In this document: positions 33,241 through 41,756 of the stretch, in pieces
How the letters are laid out: every line of letters starts with the position of its first letter
Numbering within the stretch: the stretch's first letter is position 1
NCBI GenBank assembly: GCA_041653635.1
Contig: JBAZFC010000001.1
Coordinates: 186,001 to 250,000 of the forward strand
Direction: 5' to 3'
Length of the DNA: 64,000 bases
Source of the DNA: CAIXOA01 sp041653635
GTDB taxonomy: Archaea > Micrarchaeota > Micrarchaeia > Anstonellales > Bilamarchaeaceae
The notes under the pieces: model-generated
The model's input: only the letters and a program-made list of their open reading frames with translations
Told to the model about the DNA's origin: nothing
The model's database searches: none
Program-made: the position numbers and the translations under genes

Positions 33241-34436
33241 CGGCGGATTGCCTCGGAAGCGAAGCGGAAGTGCCTTGCGGCATCTTTCGGCATCTGGTAA
33301 TTAATGTAGCCTATTGCGTACTTCAGCTCCCCTATTGCGGAATCAAGGTATTCTTCCCCTGATTTCTGGAGTTCCTCCACGATGAAACGGGGGTCCCGCA
33401 CCTGCAGCTGGCGTGCGATTCCGCGCATGAAGGCGAGGAACTTGTCCTTGTTGGCGCGCTTGGCCATCCTGTACGCTGCTCTCAGATTATCCCTGATAAT
33501 GCCTTCAGGAAGGTCCTTTGCAATCGCATGTATGTGCGTCCTGGCCATATCCTCCCAGCCCCTTCCCCTTGGCAGCTGCTCTTCAAATCTTGCCAGCTCC
33601 TCGCACAGGACCATTTCATGGACCATGTCGCAGAACGCTGTTTTGGCATTCGGGCCGTAGAAGGATTTTCCATATCCCGCGAAAAGGGCTTCAAGATAGC
33701 GGTCCCTGCGCATGCGGAGCGAACACTCCCTCAATTCTTCATAAGCGTCTATCCGCGCAATCTGCCTGGTGCGCCATTCGCCGACCCTGTTCCTGAACGC
33801 GGTGAGAACCGCGCATGCGGAGGAAACCAGGAGCGGGTTGCCGGTCATGTCAAAGGCCTTCAGGCACTCTTCGGCGGCTGCCAGCTTTTTGGCGGCGAGG
33901 GACTTGTAAGCAGAAGCTACGCGCCTGGTTTCGCCCATGGCCTCCAGCTCCCGCCTCGCCGAAGAGATTGCATCCTTGTCTGATAGCCTGGAAACGCTGG
34001 CTGCGAGCTTCGCATTTATGCGCTCCACAACAGCGAGGTCCCCATTTGCGGATGCCAGCTCTTTTGCATGCCGGTCGGAGATATGCGCCAGCGTCCTCAC
34101 CGCGCTGAAGATATCCGAGACGTGCTCCACGTGCCTGCGCGGGACTTTGTCGCCCTCCCTGAACCCTTCGGGCAGCTTTTCCTCCCTGTTGAACTGGATT
34201 CTTACGTTCGCCGGGTCGCGTGCGTCTATCTTCAAATCATCAAGGGAAAATGTGCGCGCGTAGGTGCCGTCCCGCCTCCTGCCCATGAAATGCTTCGCAT
34301 GGTGCTGCACGAGCATCCTCCTTACCATCGGCTTGGCGGATGCAAGGAGGCGCTTCTGTGCGCCCAGCCTCCTTTCGGCCATGCCCGAGGCGATGGAACG
34401 TTCATCTTCTGTAGCGAATGAAAGCTGTCTTGCCAT
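33237..34436 (-). CDS. Hypothetical helical protein (399 aa)
   Basis: I do not recognise this protein. It is almost entirely alpha-helical, rich in Ala, Arg, Glu and Leu, with many YxxLAxxKLA-type amphipathic helices and no visible catalytic motif, signal peptide or membrane helix. The N-terminus begins MARQLSFATEDERS. ATG 34436 is set by the shared TTTTAAAT box 27 bp upstream; the open frame extending to 34844 runs over the divergent methyltransferase and is a shadow. The highly basic first 70 residues could bind nucleic acid. It resembles the helical array proteins at 60.8-64 kb in style only. Confidence 0.75.
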   Translation of the reverse strand: MARQLSFATEDERSIASGMAERRLGAQKRLLASAKPMVRRMLVQHHAKHFMGRRRDGTYARTFSLDDLKIDARDPANVRIQFNREEKLPEGFREGDKVPRRHVEHVSDIFSAVRTLAHISDRHAKELASANGDLAVVERINAKLAASVSRLSDKDAISSARRELEAMGETRRVASAYKSLAAKKLAAAEECLKAFDMTGNPLLVSSACAVLTAFRNRVGEWRTRQIARIDAYEELRECSLRMRRDRYLEALFAGYGKSFYGPNAKTAFCDMVHEMVLCEELARFEEQLPRGRGWEDMARTHIHAIAKDLPEGIIRDNLRAAYRMAKRANKDKFLAFMRGIARQLQVRDPRFIVEELQKSGEEYLDSAIGELKYAIGYINYQMPKDAARHFRFASEAIRR

Positions 34437-34459
34437 AAGTTGTTTTTGCGGGAAAACTG

Positions 34460-34467
34460 TTTTAAAT
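34460..34467. promoter_or_regulatory. Shared box A for a helical gene (-) and a DNA methyltransferase (+)
   Basis: TTTTAAAT contains TTTAAA centred at 34463.5. It is 27.5 bp from ATG 34436 (minus) and 24.5 bp from ATG 34488 (plus). Confidence 0.6.
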
Positions 34468-34487
34468 GAAGGGTTTGAATGGAAAGC

Positions 34488-35606
34488 ATGGAAGTGGGGG
34501 ACTATTTCACATTTGAGCCCGCGAAGGGCATTCCCGTGCATAATTGGTTCTACTACAAGGAGGCATATTCGCCGCAGTTGGTGGGGTGGGCGCTTGGGGA
34601 GCTGGGAGTGGAAAAAGGCACGGTGTTTGACCCCTTTTGCGGAATTGGGACGACGATGCTTTATGCGAAGGGGCACGGATTGAAGGGGATTGGAATAGAT
34701 GTTTCGCCCCTTGCGGTTTTTGTGACGAAAACGAAATGCATGGATTATTCGGAAAAGGATGCGGACGAGGCGGAGAAGGAATTGAAGGGGATTTTTTCGG
34801 AGAGGAAGGAAGCGGGGTGGAATTGGGATTTTGAGCTGTTCCATCCTTCAAGGTTTTTTGGAAAAAGGAATTACAACGACATTTGCTATTTGCGGGAAAG
34901 GGTTGAGAAAATAGAGAATGAGAAGGTGGGGGCGCTGTTCCTGCTTGCATTGCTTTCCATACTTCCACAGACGGGATTTTTCATAAAGGATGGGGGGGTG
35001 CTGCGGGAGGAGCCGAAGAAGAGCGCGATGCCGGTGAAGGACGCGTTCAAGAGGAAAGTTAAGGGGATGGTTAAGGATTTGAGGGCGCGGGATAAGGAAG
35101 CGGGCAGGGGTAAAGAACCTGAATTGAAATTGGAAGATGCACGGGACTTTTCGGAAGCGAAGGCGGATGCGTTCATAACATCTCCGCCTTACCTGAACAA
35201 TATAGATTACTCTAAAGTTTATGGATTGGAATTGAGCCTATTGACCATGCAGAAGGAGAGCACCAGGGCGATGAGGGCGAGGGAGGTGCGGGGCTTCATT
35301 ACTGGCGAGTCGTTTGGGGATGCACCCCCTGAGGCGGCGGAGTATTCGGAAATTCCAATTGCAGGGACTTATTTTGCGGACATGGAAAAGGTGCTCAGGA
35401 ATTTGAAGAGGATTGCGCCGTGCGGCTGCATGGTGGTCGGGAATTCGGTGCTGGGCGGGAAGCATATCCCTGTGGATGAGATACTTATCCGGATTGGGGA
35501 GAGGGTTGGGTTTTCTGAAGGAAGGATTGCGGCTGTAAAGGAGAGAACGGCGGACGTGAGGCCGCAGAAATTGAGGACAAGGGAATCTGCGATTATCTTT
35601 TCTTAG
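34488..35606 (+). CDS. Amino-type DNA methyltransferase, permuted motif order
   Basis: This SAM-dependent methyltransferase of 372 residues has the SAM-binding motif FDPFCGIGTTMLYA near residue 47 and the catalytic TSPPYLNNIDY near residue 228, the motif of N6-adenine/N4-cytosine enzymes. In enzymes with a DPFCGSGTT-type motif the catalytic motif usually comes first; here the order is reversed, with about 170 helical residues between. No restriction gene is adjacent, so it would be an orphan modifier. An RNA target cannot be excluded, but no THUMP domain is present. ATG 34488 fits the shared TATA box, with ATG 34479 as alternative. Its 3' end overlaps relA by 14 bp. Confidence 0.82.
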   Translation: MEVGDYFTFEPAKGIPVHNWFYYKEAYSPQLVGWALGELGVEKGTVFDPFCGIGTTMLYAKGHGLKGIGIDVSPLAVFVTKTKCMDYSEKDADEAEKELKGIFSERKEAGWNWDFELFHPSRFFGKRNYNDICYLRERVEKIENEKVGALFLLALLSILPQTGFFIKDGGVLREEPKKSAMPVKDAFKRKVKGMVKDLRARDKEAGRGKEPELKLEDARDFSEAKADAFITSPPYLNNIDYSKVYGLELSLLTMQKESTRAMRAREVRGFITGESFGDAPPEAAEYSEIPIAGTYFADMEKVLRNLKRIAPCGCMVVGNSVLGGKHIPVDEILIRIGERVGFSEGRIAAVKERTADVRPQKLRTRESAIIFS

Positions 35607-37197
35607 GCTGCCGCACCACCTCAAGGAGCGCATCGTTCGTCTGCGCGAGCTTTACGTTGCCATGCCCGCGTATCTGCCCGCATATCAGCGGCTCCAGCGG
35701 CTCGTATTCTGTCTTGATATAAATCTCGGGCGGGCATATCTCAAAGAGCTTGATGGTGCCTTTCTCGTCATCATTCGCCGGCTTTGCCGGATAGACGCTC
35801 GCCTTTACCAGCGAGCCGGTGGCTAGGTAAATGGCATCAACGACGCTTATCCCATTTACGGTCGGAATCTTGTGGGTTACCCCGTTGACGTGGATGGTGT
35901 ATATGTGGCGCTGGCCGGGGCTGGTGCCGTTGTGGGTTTGCGTTTCGTCCACATACGGCTTCGCAGCATTGCTTTCGTCCCGTATGGGGTCCAGCAATGG
36001 CTTCAGAAGCCTGGAAAGTATGCCCATCATGCCGGGCTCACCGCTTTTGTATGCGAAACGGCTCCAGTCGCCGCACATCGCCTCCTGGTAGCTCTTCCAG
36101 TCCATGACCTGGACTTCGCACGGCACTTCCCTGCCGTGCACGGCCAGCCTGAAAGTTATGTGCATCGCCATATAGCCGCTATCTTTTGGGTGTGAGATGT
36201 TGTCCTGGAGTCCCAGCCTCCGCGTGTTTGAGTAGCCGCGAAGCAACTCGTACAGCTCGTCCCCCATCACCTTCGCCTCCGTGGGCGTGCAGAAGAAGAC
36301 GAGCCGCATCGCCACGTCGTCCTTTATTTCATCCTTCCTCTCATACTTCATCACTCGCGACTCGGGGGTTTTCTTCCTCGGGTCGTGGATTTCATGGCGG
36401 TATTTCCCGAAAAGAGGGGACGAGGCGAGCGCGTCGTCCACCAGCCGTCTCAGAACTACCATGGCCTCGTTCCTTATGCCCTCCATCCTATCCATCTTGG
36501 CGACTTCGATATCATACTTCCTTTTCCTCTCCGGGACCCAGAGGATGCCGTTGCGGCGGATGTTGTTTGCGGTCACGTAAAGGCCGACCATGTCAGCGAG
36601 CGGGAACCAGAACTTTACCAGGTTGTCTGCCAATACCCTCCTCTGCTCCGTGGTTATCCTCTCCCCCTTGGGAAGGCCTTTCACCCCTTCGGCGAAATCA
36701 AGGCTGAGGTCGGCCATCTCCACGAACATGGGCGGGAGTTCAAGCCCGCCTTCGCGCATTTTTCTTTCATAATGGTCCTTTGTGGCTTCCGGGCTGAGGT
36801 CAAGTTCTGCGACGCCGGCACGCTGGCGGTGGTAGCGCTGCATGGCATACATGAAGCCATCCTGGCTTACGCCCAGCTCCTGCTGGAAATCAGGTATGCC
36901 GGCAATTTCGTTTCCCACCCTCTCGATAATATGTTCCAGTGCCCTGCCGTCCTTCCCGTTTTCCCTTATCTGGTGTATCAGGGCAAGGGCCCTTGTTGAA
37001 GTGACTACCCTGGCGCTTTCAGGGCTTGGCTTCACCCTCTGGAAGTATGGCCCGACTATGCTGGATACCAATTGCCCGTGCCCTGCGCGCATGCTCCTGT
37101 CGCTGACCGCCTTGTGCACGATGCCGCAGACCTTTTCGCATATTTCCGGAACCTGTGCTTTTGGCATACAGGTGGGTGCGGTTTGAGTGTCGCCCAT
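35593..37197 (-). CDS. RelA/SpoT-family (p)ppGpp synthetase-like protein with TGS domain
   Basis: This 534-residue protein follows the long RSH plan. The N-terminal region (1-180) is helical but has no HD hydrolase motif. FPLADMVGLYVTANNI (198-213) matches the helix that links the HD and synthetase domains in RSH proteins. The synthetase domain holds the RxKxxxSxxxK nucleotide-binding motif exactly (Arg274, Lys276, Ser280, Lys284), the metal-site DDVAMR (293-298), the GYMAMH equivalent of GYxSLH (341-346) and EVQ (361-363). A TGS domain follows at about 430-490. By motif it could make (p)ppGpp but not hydrolyse it. RSH genes are rare in archaea. It is divergent from an SDR gene across a palindromic TATA box. 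Confidence 0.85.
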   Translation of the reverse strand: MGDTQTAPTCMPKAQVPEICEKVCGIVHKAVSDRSMRAGHGQLVSSIVGPYFQRVKPSPESARVVTSTRALALIHQIRENGKDGRALEHIIERVGNEIAGIPDFQQELGVSQDGFMYAMQRYHRQRAGVAELDLSPEATKDHYERKMREGGLELPPMFVEMADLSLDFAEGVKGLPKGERITTEQRRVLADNLVKFWFPLADMVGLYVTANNIRRNGILWVPERKRKYDIEVAKMDRMEGIRNEAMVVLRRLVDDALASSPLFGKYRHEIHDPRKKTPESRVMKYERKDEIKDDVAMRLVFFCTPTEAKVMGDELYELLRGYSNTRRLGLQDNISHPKDSGYMAMHITFRLAVHGREVPCEVQVMDWKSYQEAMCGDWSRFAYKSGEPGMMGILSRLLKPLLDPIRDESNAAKPYVDETQTHNGTSPGQRHIYTIHVNGVTHKIPTVNGISVVDAIYLATGSLVKASVYPAKPANDDEKGTIKLFEICPPEIYIKTEYEPLEPLICGQIRGHGNVKLAQTNDALLEVVRQPKKR

Positions 37198-37220
37198 AGT
37201 AATATATCGTGTAAGTAGTA

Positions 37221-37230
37221 TTTATATAAG
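37221..37230. promoter_or_regulatory. Shared palindromic box A for the RSH gene (-) and SDR gene (+)
   Basis: TTTATATAAG contains the palindrome TTATATAA, centred at 37225.5. It is 28 bp from ATG 37197 (minus) and 27.5 bp from GTG 37253 (plus). One element can orient TBP/TFB both ways. Confidence 0.65.
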
Positions 37231-37252
37231 TATGGGTGGCAGAGTATCTCCT

Positions 37253-38191
37253 GTGAAAACATACATCACCGGGGCCTCCGGGAAGCTTGGGAGGCACGTG
37301 CTCAAATTCGTGGATGCGGTTCCGCTAGTGAGGGGCAAGAAAGGGCTGCCCGGAGAGGTGGTGACGGATTTCTCTGCGGAGAGCTTACGCAAGATCCTGA
37401 AGGATGCGGATTGCATAATCCATCTCGCCGGCTCCATGAGGTTCTGGGACGAGAAGGAGATGCGCAGGACGAATGTGGGGCTTACGAAAAGCATGGTGGA
37501 TAATTCCCCGGAGGGATGCAAGATTGTGCTCGCGAGCTCCATCTCGGTCTATGGGAAGAGGCTGAGGGAAATGCCTGCGGACGAGGCGACGCACACGCAT
37601 CCGGATTCCGCCTATTCGTGGAGCAAGATGGAGGCGGAGGAGATTGTGCGCGGGAAGAAGGGGAGGCATGCGATTCTCCGGATTGGGACCATCTATGGGC
37701 CGGGATTTGAGGACTATTACAATATCCTGAAGATGCTGGAAAAGGGGAAGATGTTCGTGATTGGGGACGGGAAGAACCATGTCCCCTTCGTGCACGTGGA
37801 GGATGCGGCGAAGGCGGTGGCCGCGGCGGTGGAGAACGGGCAGGGGACTTATGTGGTGTGCGGGGAGAGCAAGACGCAGGAGGAGATTTACTCTATTGCT
37901 TGCAGGGAGCTGGGCGTGGCGCCTCCCAAAAAACATGTTTCTTTTTGGATGGCGAACCTGCTTGGGAGGTTGGGGGAGCTGGGCGCATTAATCGGGAAGA
38001 AGCCGAAATTAACAAGGGAGCACATGAGCATCCTCGGCGGCGACCGCGCGTTCAAATGGGAGAGGGCGAGGGAGGAATTGGGGTTCAGGCCGCGGGGGAT
38101 AGATGAGGGGGTAAAGGAGATGGTAAAGGAGTACAAGAAAGACAGGATGGCTAAAGTTCCAGTTTTACGTTCTTCTTCTCCTCGTCGGTAG
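37253..38191 (+). CDS. NAD(P)-dependent epimerase/dehydratase (extended SDR)
   Basis: This 312-residue extended short-chain dehydrogenase begins VKTYITGASGKLG, the TGxxGxxG Rossmann motif. DFSAES and the CIIHLAG strand follow, then Ser in ASSISVYG and the catalytic pair YSWSKMEAE (YxxxK). The C-terminal half holds LRIGTIYGPG and VPFVHVEDAAKA as in nucleotide-sugar epimerases. The substrate is unknown. GTG 37253 is used because the TATA box lies 27 bp upstream; ATG 37232 would be too close to it. It overlaps the convergent lemA gene by 41 bp. Confidence 0.88.
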   Translation: MKTYITGASGKLGRHVLKFVDAVPLVRGKKGLPGEVVTDFSAESLRKILKDADCIIHLAGSMRFWDEKEMRRTNVGLTKSMVDNSPEGCKIVLASSISVYGKRLREMPADEATHTHPDSAYSWSKMEAEEIVRGKKGRHAILRIGTIYGPGFEDYYNILKMLEKGKMFVIGDGKNHVPFVHVEDAAKAVAAAVENGQGTYVVCGESKTQEEIYSIACRELGVAPPKKHVSFWMANLLGRLGELGALIGKKPKLTREHMSILGGDRAFKWERAREELGFRPRGIDEGVKEMVKEYKKDRMAKVPVLRSSSPRR

Positions 38192-38717
38192 CCCGGAAGT
38201 ATTCCTTGTCCTTGAAGCCCATGAGGGATGCGAAGAACATGTCAGGGACGGAATGTATCCTCGTATTGAAGAGGACAACGGACTCGTTGTAGAATTCCCT
38301 CCTGTCCGCTATTTGGTTTTCTATTGAGGATAATTGGTTCTGGAGCTGGAGGAAATTCTCAGAGGCGCGGAGCTGCGGGTAATTCTCGGCTACTGCAAAA
38401 ATGGATTTCAGGGCGGAGGTGAGCGCCTCGCTGGCCTTTGCCTTCTGCGCGGGCCCCTGCGCGGAGAGGAGCTCGGTGCGCATGCGGGTTATCTCCTGCA
38501 ATGTGCCGCGCTCGTGCTTCATGTATCCCTTTACCGTTTCTACTAAATTGGGGATGAGGTCGCTCCTCTGCTTGAGGAGGACGTCTATGTTCGCCCATGC
38601 GCGCTCTATGTTGTTCTTCAGGGAGATTAATCCGTTATAGACGGAAAAGATGTAGAAGATAACGAGTGCGAGTACGATTAGCCCAAGGAAGCCCATGCAT
38701 GCGACAAGTTCAAGCAT
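38151..38717 (-). CDS. lemA: LemA family membrane protein
   Basis: This 188-residue protein has one N-terminal transmembrane helix (about 7-28) followed by the LemA helical bundle: VYNGLISLKNNIERAWANID, VLLKQRSDLIPNLVETVKGY and NYPQLRASENFLQLQNQL are family signatures. LemA proteins are of unclear function and are often coupled to GIDE or TPM-domain proteins. Here the GIDE gene lies directly upstream and overlaps by 8 bp, indicating an operon. Confidence 0.93.
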   Translation of the reverse strand: MLELVACMGFLGLIVLALVIFYIFSVYNGLISLKNNIERAWANIDVLLKQRSDLIPNLVETVKGYMKHERGTLQEITRMRTELLSAQGPAQKAKASEALTSALKSIFAVAENYPQLRASENFLQLQNQLSSIENQIADRREFYNESVVLFNTRIHSVPDMFFASLMGFKDKEYFRATDEEKKNVKLEL

Positions 38718-39501
38718 TCAAATCCCCAAGGAACATCGTGAGCAGCATAAATAAACCTATTGCGGTGAGCCCCAGCCCTATTGCCATCTGGGCGGCCATG
38801 GACATGTTGAGCTTGTCTATTGTCTTCTTTTCGTGGGAGTCGCTTATGTACATGGGCGCGTCCTTCGGCTTCCTTATGATGAGGTTTTCGTGGGCCACGT
38901 GGCTGGAGGCGCCTTCCAGCGGGACGGCGTTGCCGAATATGTATAAGGGGTCTCCCTCTGCGATGAAATGCTCGGTGATGCGGAGGTTGTAGCTGCTCCG
39001 GGAGCGGAATTTGTTTCCTATGTCCTGGTTCCTTTCCATAAGGGAGAGGACGCGGGCGTCCAGTTGCTTTTGGGGGAGGAGGCCGAAGAAGCCCTTGTTG
39101 GAAAGGTAGCCAGTGGACTGGAAGTCCTGCGGGATGTCTATTTCCGCGCCCTTGGGGTCTATGAGCATCTTCCCTGTTTCGTCTTCAAGGTAGAAGGGGG
39201 TGGAGGATTCCTTCCGGAAAAGGTCCCTCCAGCCGCCGTGCTTGCCCGGTTGGTAGTATTCGCCGTGTATTCTCCAGAACACGCATTTCTTCTGGGAGAC
39301 CGGGCTGTCCATGCCGTCCTTGCAGAGCGCCTTGCCGAAAAGCTCGGTGAGCCCAACCGCCGCGGAGCGAACCTTGGAAGTGGGGGTGTTCTTTATCTTC
39401 TGTATTAGGAGGCGGCGCTGGGCGCCGTTATAGACGAGGAGGATGCCGAAAACGAGGCAGAAGCTGCCGATGCAGCAGCACTGCGGGACGGGTACGACCA
39501 T
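38710..39501 (-). CDS. GIDE (E3-ligase-associated) domain membrane protein
   Basis: This 263-residue protein has a hydrophobic N-terminal helix (about 9-24) and a C-terminal helix (about 233-257). Between them is a domain with CVFWRIHGEYYQPG, PFYLEDETGKMLIDPKGAEID and LRITEHFIAEGDPLYIFGNA, the pattern of the GIDE domain found in MUL1/MULAN and many prokaryotic proteins. No RING finger is present, so ubiquitin-ligase activity is not implied. The pairing with LemA is recurrent in prokaryotes and suggests a common membrane function. Confidence 0.85.
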   Translation of the reverse strand: MVVPVPQCCCIGSFCLVFGILLVYNGAQRRLLIQKIKNTPTSKVRSAAVGLTELFGKALCKDGMDSPVSQKKCVFWRIHGEYYQPGKHGGWRDLFRKESSTPFYLEDETGKMLIDPKGAEIDIPQDFQSTGYLSNKGFFGLLPQKQLDARVLSLMERNQDIGNKFRSRSSYNLRITEHFIAEGDPLYIFGNAVPLEGASSHVAHENLIIRKPKDAPMYISDSHEKKTIDKLNMSMAAQMAIGLGLTAIGLFMLLTMFLGDLNA

Positions 39502-39562
39502 GGGGTTAAGTGGGCGGGTTAAAGTAATTAAAGGTTGCTAATGAACTAATTATGGGAGATAT

Positions 39563-40321
39563 ATGCAGAAGACAGAGAAATACATACTTGACGAGCTGGA
39601 GCGGAAAGGCGCCCTGCTCTTTTCATTGGTGGACCCGCTGGACTATCCCTCAATAGATGAGGCGGTGAAGACCGCGAAGAACATGAACGCGGGCGGGGCG
39701 GACGTGGTGCTCATAGGGGGAAGCACGGGAGTGCAGGGGGAGATGCTGGACAACGTGGCGAAGAGGATAAAGGAGAACGTGAATGTGCCGGTGGTGCTTT
39801 TCCCTGGAAATATCGGAACCGTGACGAAATATGCGGATGCGGTCTATTTCATGAGCTTATTGAATTCCAATAATCCGTATTGGATTACCCGTGCGCAGAT
39901 GCTTGCGGCGGAGATGGTTAGGAAATATAAGGTGGAGCCGCTGCCGGTGGGATATGTGGTGGTGGAGCCCGGCGGGACCGTGGGATATGTGGGGGATGTG
40001 CAATTGGTGCCCAGGGCGAAGCCGAAGATTGCCGCGGCTTATGCGCTTGCGGCGCAATACATGGGCTTCAGGTTCGTGCTTACGGATGCGGGGAGTGCGC
40101 CGGCTACGGGGCATATTCCTTTGGAAATGGTGAAGGCGGTTTCCTCGGTGATTGAGGTTCCGTATATCGTTGCGGGGGGAATAAGGACCCCGGAAGAGGC
40201 GAAGGCGGTTGTGAAGGCGGGCGCGGACATCGTGCAGGTCGGGACCGCATTTGAGAAGAAGGGGGGAGTGGACGCGGTGAAGGAGTTTGTGAAATCCGTG
40301 CGCGAGGGGAGCAAGAGGTAG
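39563..40321 (+). CDS. Geranylgeranylglyceryl phosphate synthase
   Basis: This TIM-barrel prenyltransferase makes the first ether bond of archaeal lipids from sn-glycerol-1-phosphate and geranylgeranyl diphosphate. Over 252 residues, LIGGSTGVQG, VLFPGNIG, YFMSLLNSNNPYWI, GYVVVEPGGTVGYVGD, LTDAGSAPATGHIP and IVAGGIRTPEEA match the family. A GGGAGAT sequence precedes ATG. It heads a tight operon with pyrE (3 bp gap) and pyrF (2 bp gap). Confidence 0.96.
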   Translation: MQKTEKYILDELERKGALLFSLVDPLDYPSIDEAVKTAKNMNAGGADVVLIGGSTGVQGEMLDNVAKRIKENVNVPVVLFPGNIGTVTKYADAVYFMSLLNSNNPYWITRAQMLAAEMVRKYKVEPLPVGYVVVEPGGTVGYVGDVQLVPRAKPKIAAAYALAAQYMGFRFVLTDAGSAPATGHIPLEMVKAVSSVIEVPYIVAGGIRTPEEAKAVVKAGADIVQVGTAFEKKGGVDAVKEFVKSVREGSKR

Positions 40322-40324
40322 AGG

Positions 40325-40966
40325 ATGGCAAAGGAAGGGATTGGGAAATTTCTGGTGAAGGCGGGTGCGTTGAAATTCGGGGACTTCACGCTGAAAAGCG
40401 GGAGGAAGAGCCCTTATTTTGTTAATACCGGAGTTATTTGTGAGGGGAAGGAGTTTTTGGAATTATGCAAGTTCATTGCTGGAAAAATAGAAGAAATGGG
40501 CGGGTGCGACGTTGTGTATGGGCCCGCATACAAGGGGATTCCCCTTGCGGTGGGGGTGGCGATTGCATTATCTAAAAAGGGTAAGAAAGTTTATTGGCTG
40601 TTCAATAGAAAAGAGGAGAAGGCGCACGGGGACAAGGGGGTTTTCGTGGGGCATTTGCCTTCTGCCGGGGAGAGCGTGGTGCTTGTGGATGATGTTTTCA
40701 CCACGGGCGGGACGAAATATGAGAATGTGGAGTTGCTCAAATCAATTGGGGTGAAATTGACTGCGGTGGTCGTTGCCGTGGACAGGGAGGAGCGCGGGGA
40801 GCAGGGCGGCTCCGCTGTGAAGGAGTTTGAGGAGAAGACGGGCGTGCCGGTGAAGGCAGTGGCAAGCACTTCTGGGATTTTTGGGGAATTGCGCGGGAAG
40901 GAAGTGAGCGAGGAAGTGTATGCGCGGTTCTTGAAGTATAAAGAGGAATACGGGGCGGAACAGTAG
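40325..40966 (+). CDS. pyrE: Orotate phosphoribosyltransferase
   Basis: It joins orotate and PRPP to make OMP in pyrimidine synthesis. The 213-residue protein has the PRPP-binding motif VVLVDDVFTTGGTKYENVE near residue 120, the N-terminal TLKSGRKSPYFVNTG, and the flexible loop Lys/Arg/Glu region (RKEEKAHGDKG). It lies between the GGGP synthase and pyrF in one operon, so its product feeds the next enzyme. Confidence 0.95.
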   Translation: MAKEGIGKFLVKAGALKFGDFTLKSGRKSPYFVNTGVICEGKEFLELCKFIAGKIEEMGGCDVVYGPAYKGIPLAVGVAIALSKKGKKVYWLFNRKEEKAHGDKGVFVGHLPSAGESVVLVDDVFTTGGTKYENVELLKSIGVKLTAVVVAVDREERGEQGGSAVKEFEEKTGVPVKAVASTSGIFGELRGKEVSEEVYARFLKYKEEYGAEQ

Positions 40967-40968
40967 GG

Positions 40969-41745
40969 ATGGATATGGCGGTGCTTAGGAAATTGGAGAA
41001 AAAGGCGGTGGAAAACGGGAGCATACTCTGCTTTGGGATAGACCCGAAGCCGATGGATGATATTGTCGGGTATTATTCTGCGATAACCGATGTGCTGCTG
41101 GAGGAGCATTTGATTTCCGCGATAAAGCCGAATTATGCGTATTTCGGGGCGCTGGGGTTTGACGGGCTGCATGCGCTAAAGAGGATAATTGACAGGTACA
41201 GGGAGAAAACATTTGTCATATTGGACGCGAAGCGCGGGGACATAGGGAAGAGCAGCGAGGCGTATGCACGCGAAGCTTATGAGTTCTGGGGCGCGGATGC
41301 GGTTACAGTGGCGCCGTATATGGGCGGAGATTCCATTTCACCTTTCATAAGGGAGGGGAAGATTGCGTATGTGCTTGGGCGCACGAGCAATCCGGGCGCG
41401 AAGGATTTTGAGGAACTGAAAGTTGGAAAGGAAAGGGTTTATGCGAAGGTCTGCGCAAAGGCGGCGAAAATGGGCGCGGGGCTCGTGGTGGGGGCGACGA
41501 GCGATGCGCTTCCAGGGATTGTGAAGCTGGTGGGGAAGGACGTGCCCATGCTCATTCCGGGAATTGGGGCGCAGGGCGGGGGATTTGACGTGCTGAAGGC
41601 GCTGCGCGGGAATCCATTTATCCATAGGGTAAATTCATCCTCTTCAATTGCGTTTGCGCATGAGAAGAAGGGCGGGAGCCCTGAGAGCGCCGCAAAAAAA
41701 GAGGCGGAATTTTTGAACAAGGAAATTGGCAAGAGGGTTTTCTAG
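40969..41745 (+). CDS. pyrF: Orotidine 5'-phosphate decarboxylase (type 2)
   Basis: It decarboxylates OMP to UMP. At 258 residues it belongs to the longer type 2 group, with ILCFGIDPKP near the start and the catalytic DAKRGDIGKSSEAYA (Asp-x-Lys-x-x-Asp). GRTSNPGAKDF and PGIGAQGG mark the phosphate-binding end. It starts 2 bp after the pyrE stop and is the last gene of the operon. Confidence 0.95.
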   Translation: MDMAVLRKLEKKAVENGSILCFGIDPKPMDDIVGYYSAITDVLLEEHLISAIKPNYAYFGALGFDGLHALKRIIDRYREKTFVILDAKRGDIGKSSEAYAREAYEFWGADAVTVAPYMGGDSISPFIREGKIAYVLGRTSNPGAKDFEELKVGKERVYAKVCAKAAKMGAGLVVGATSDALPGIVKLVGKDVPMLIPGIGAQGGGFDVLKALRGNPFIHRVNSSSSIAFAHEKKGGSPESAAKKEAEFLNKEIGKRVF

Positions 41746-41756
41746 ATTTTATTCCT

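Noticed and set aside
34437..34844. N-terminal extension of the 399-residue helical protein
   Set aside because: It would cover the shared promoter and the start of the divergent methyltransferase; the extra residues look like antisense translation.
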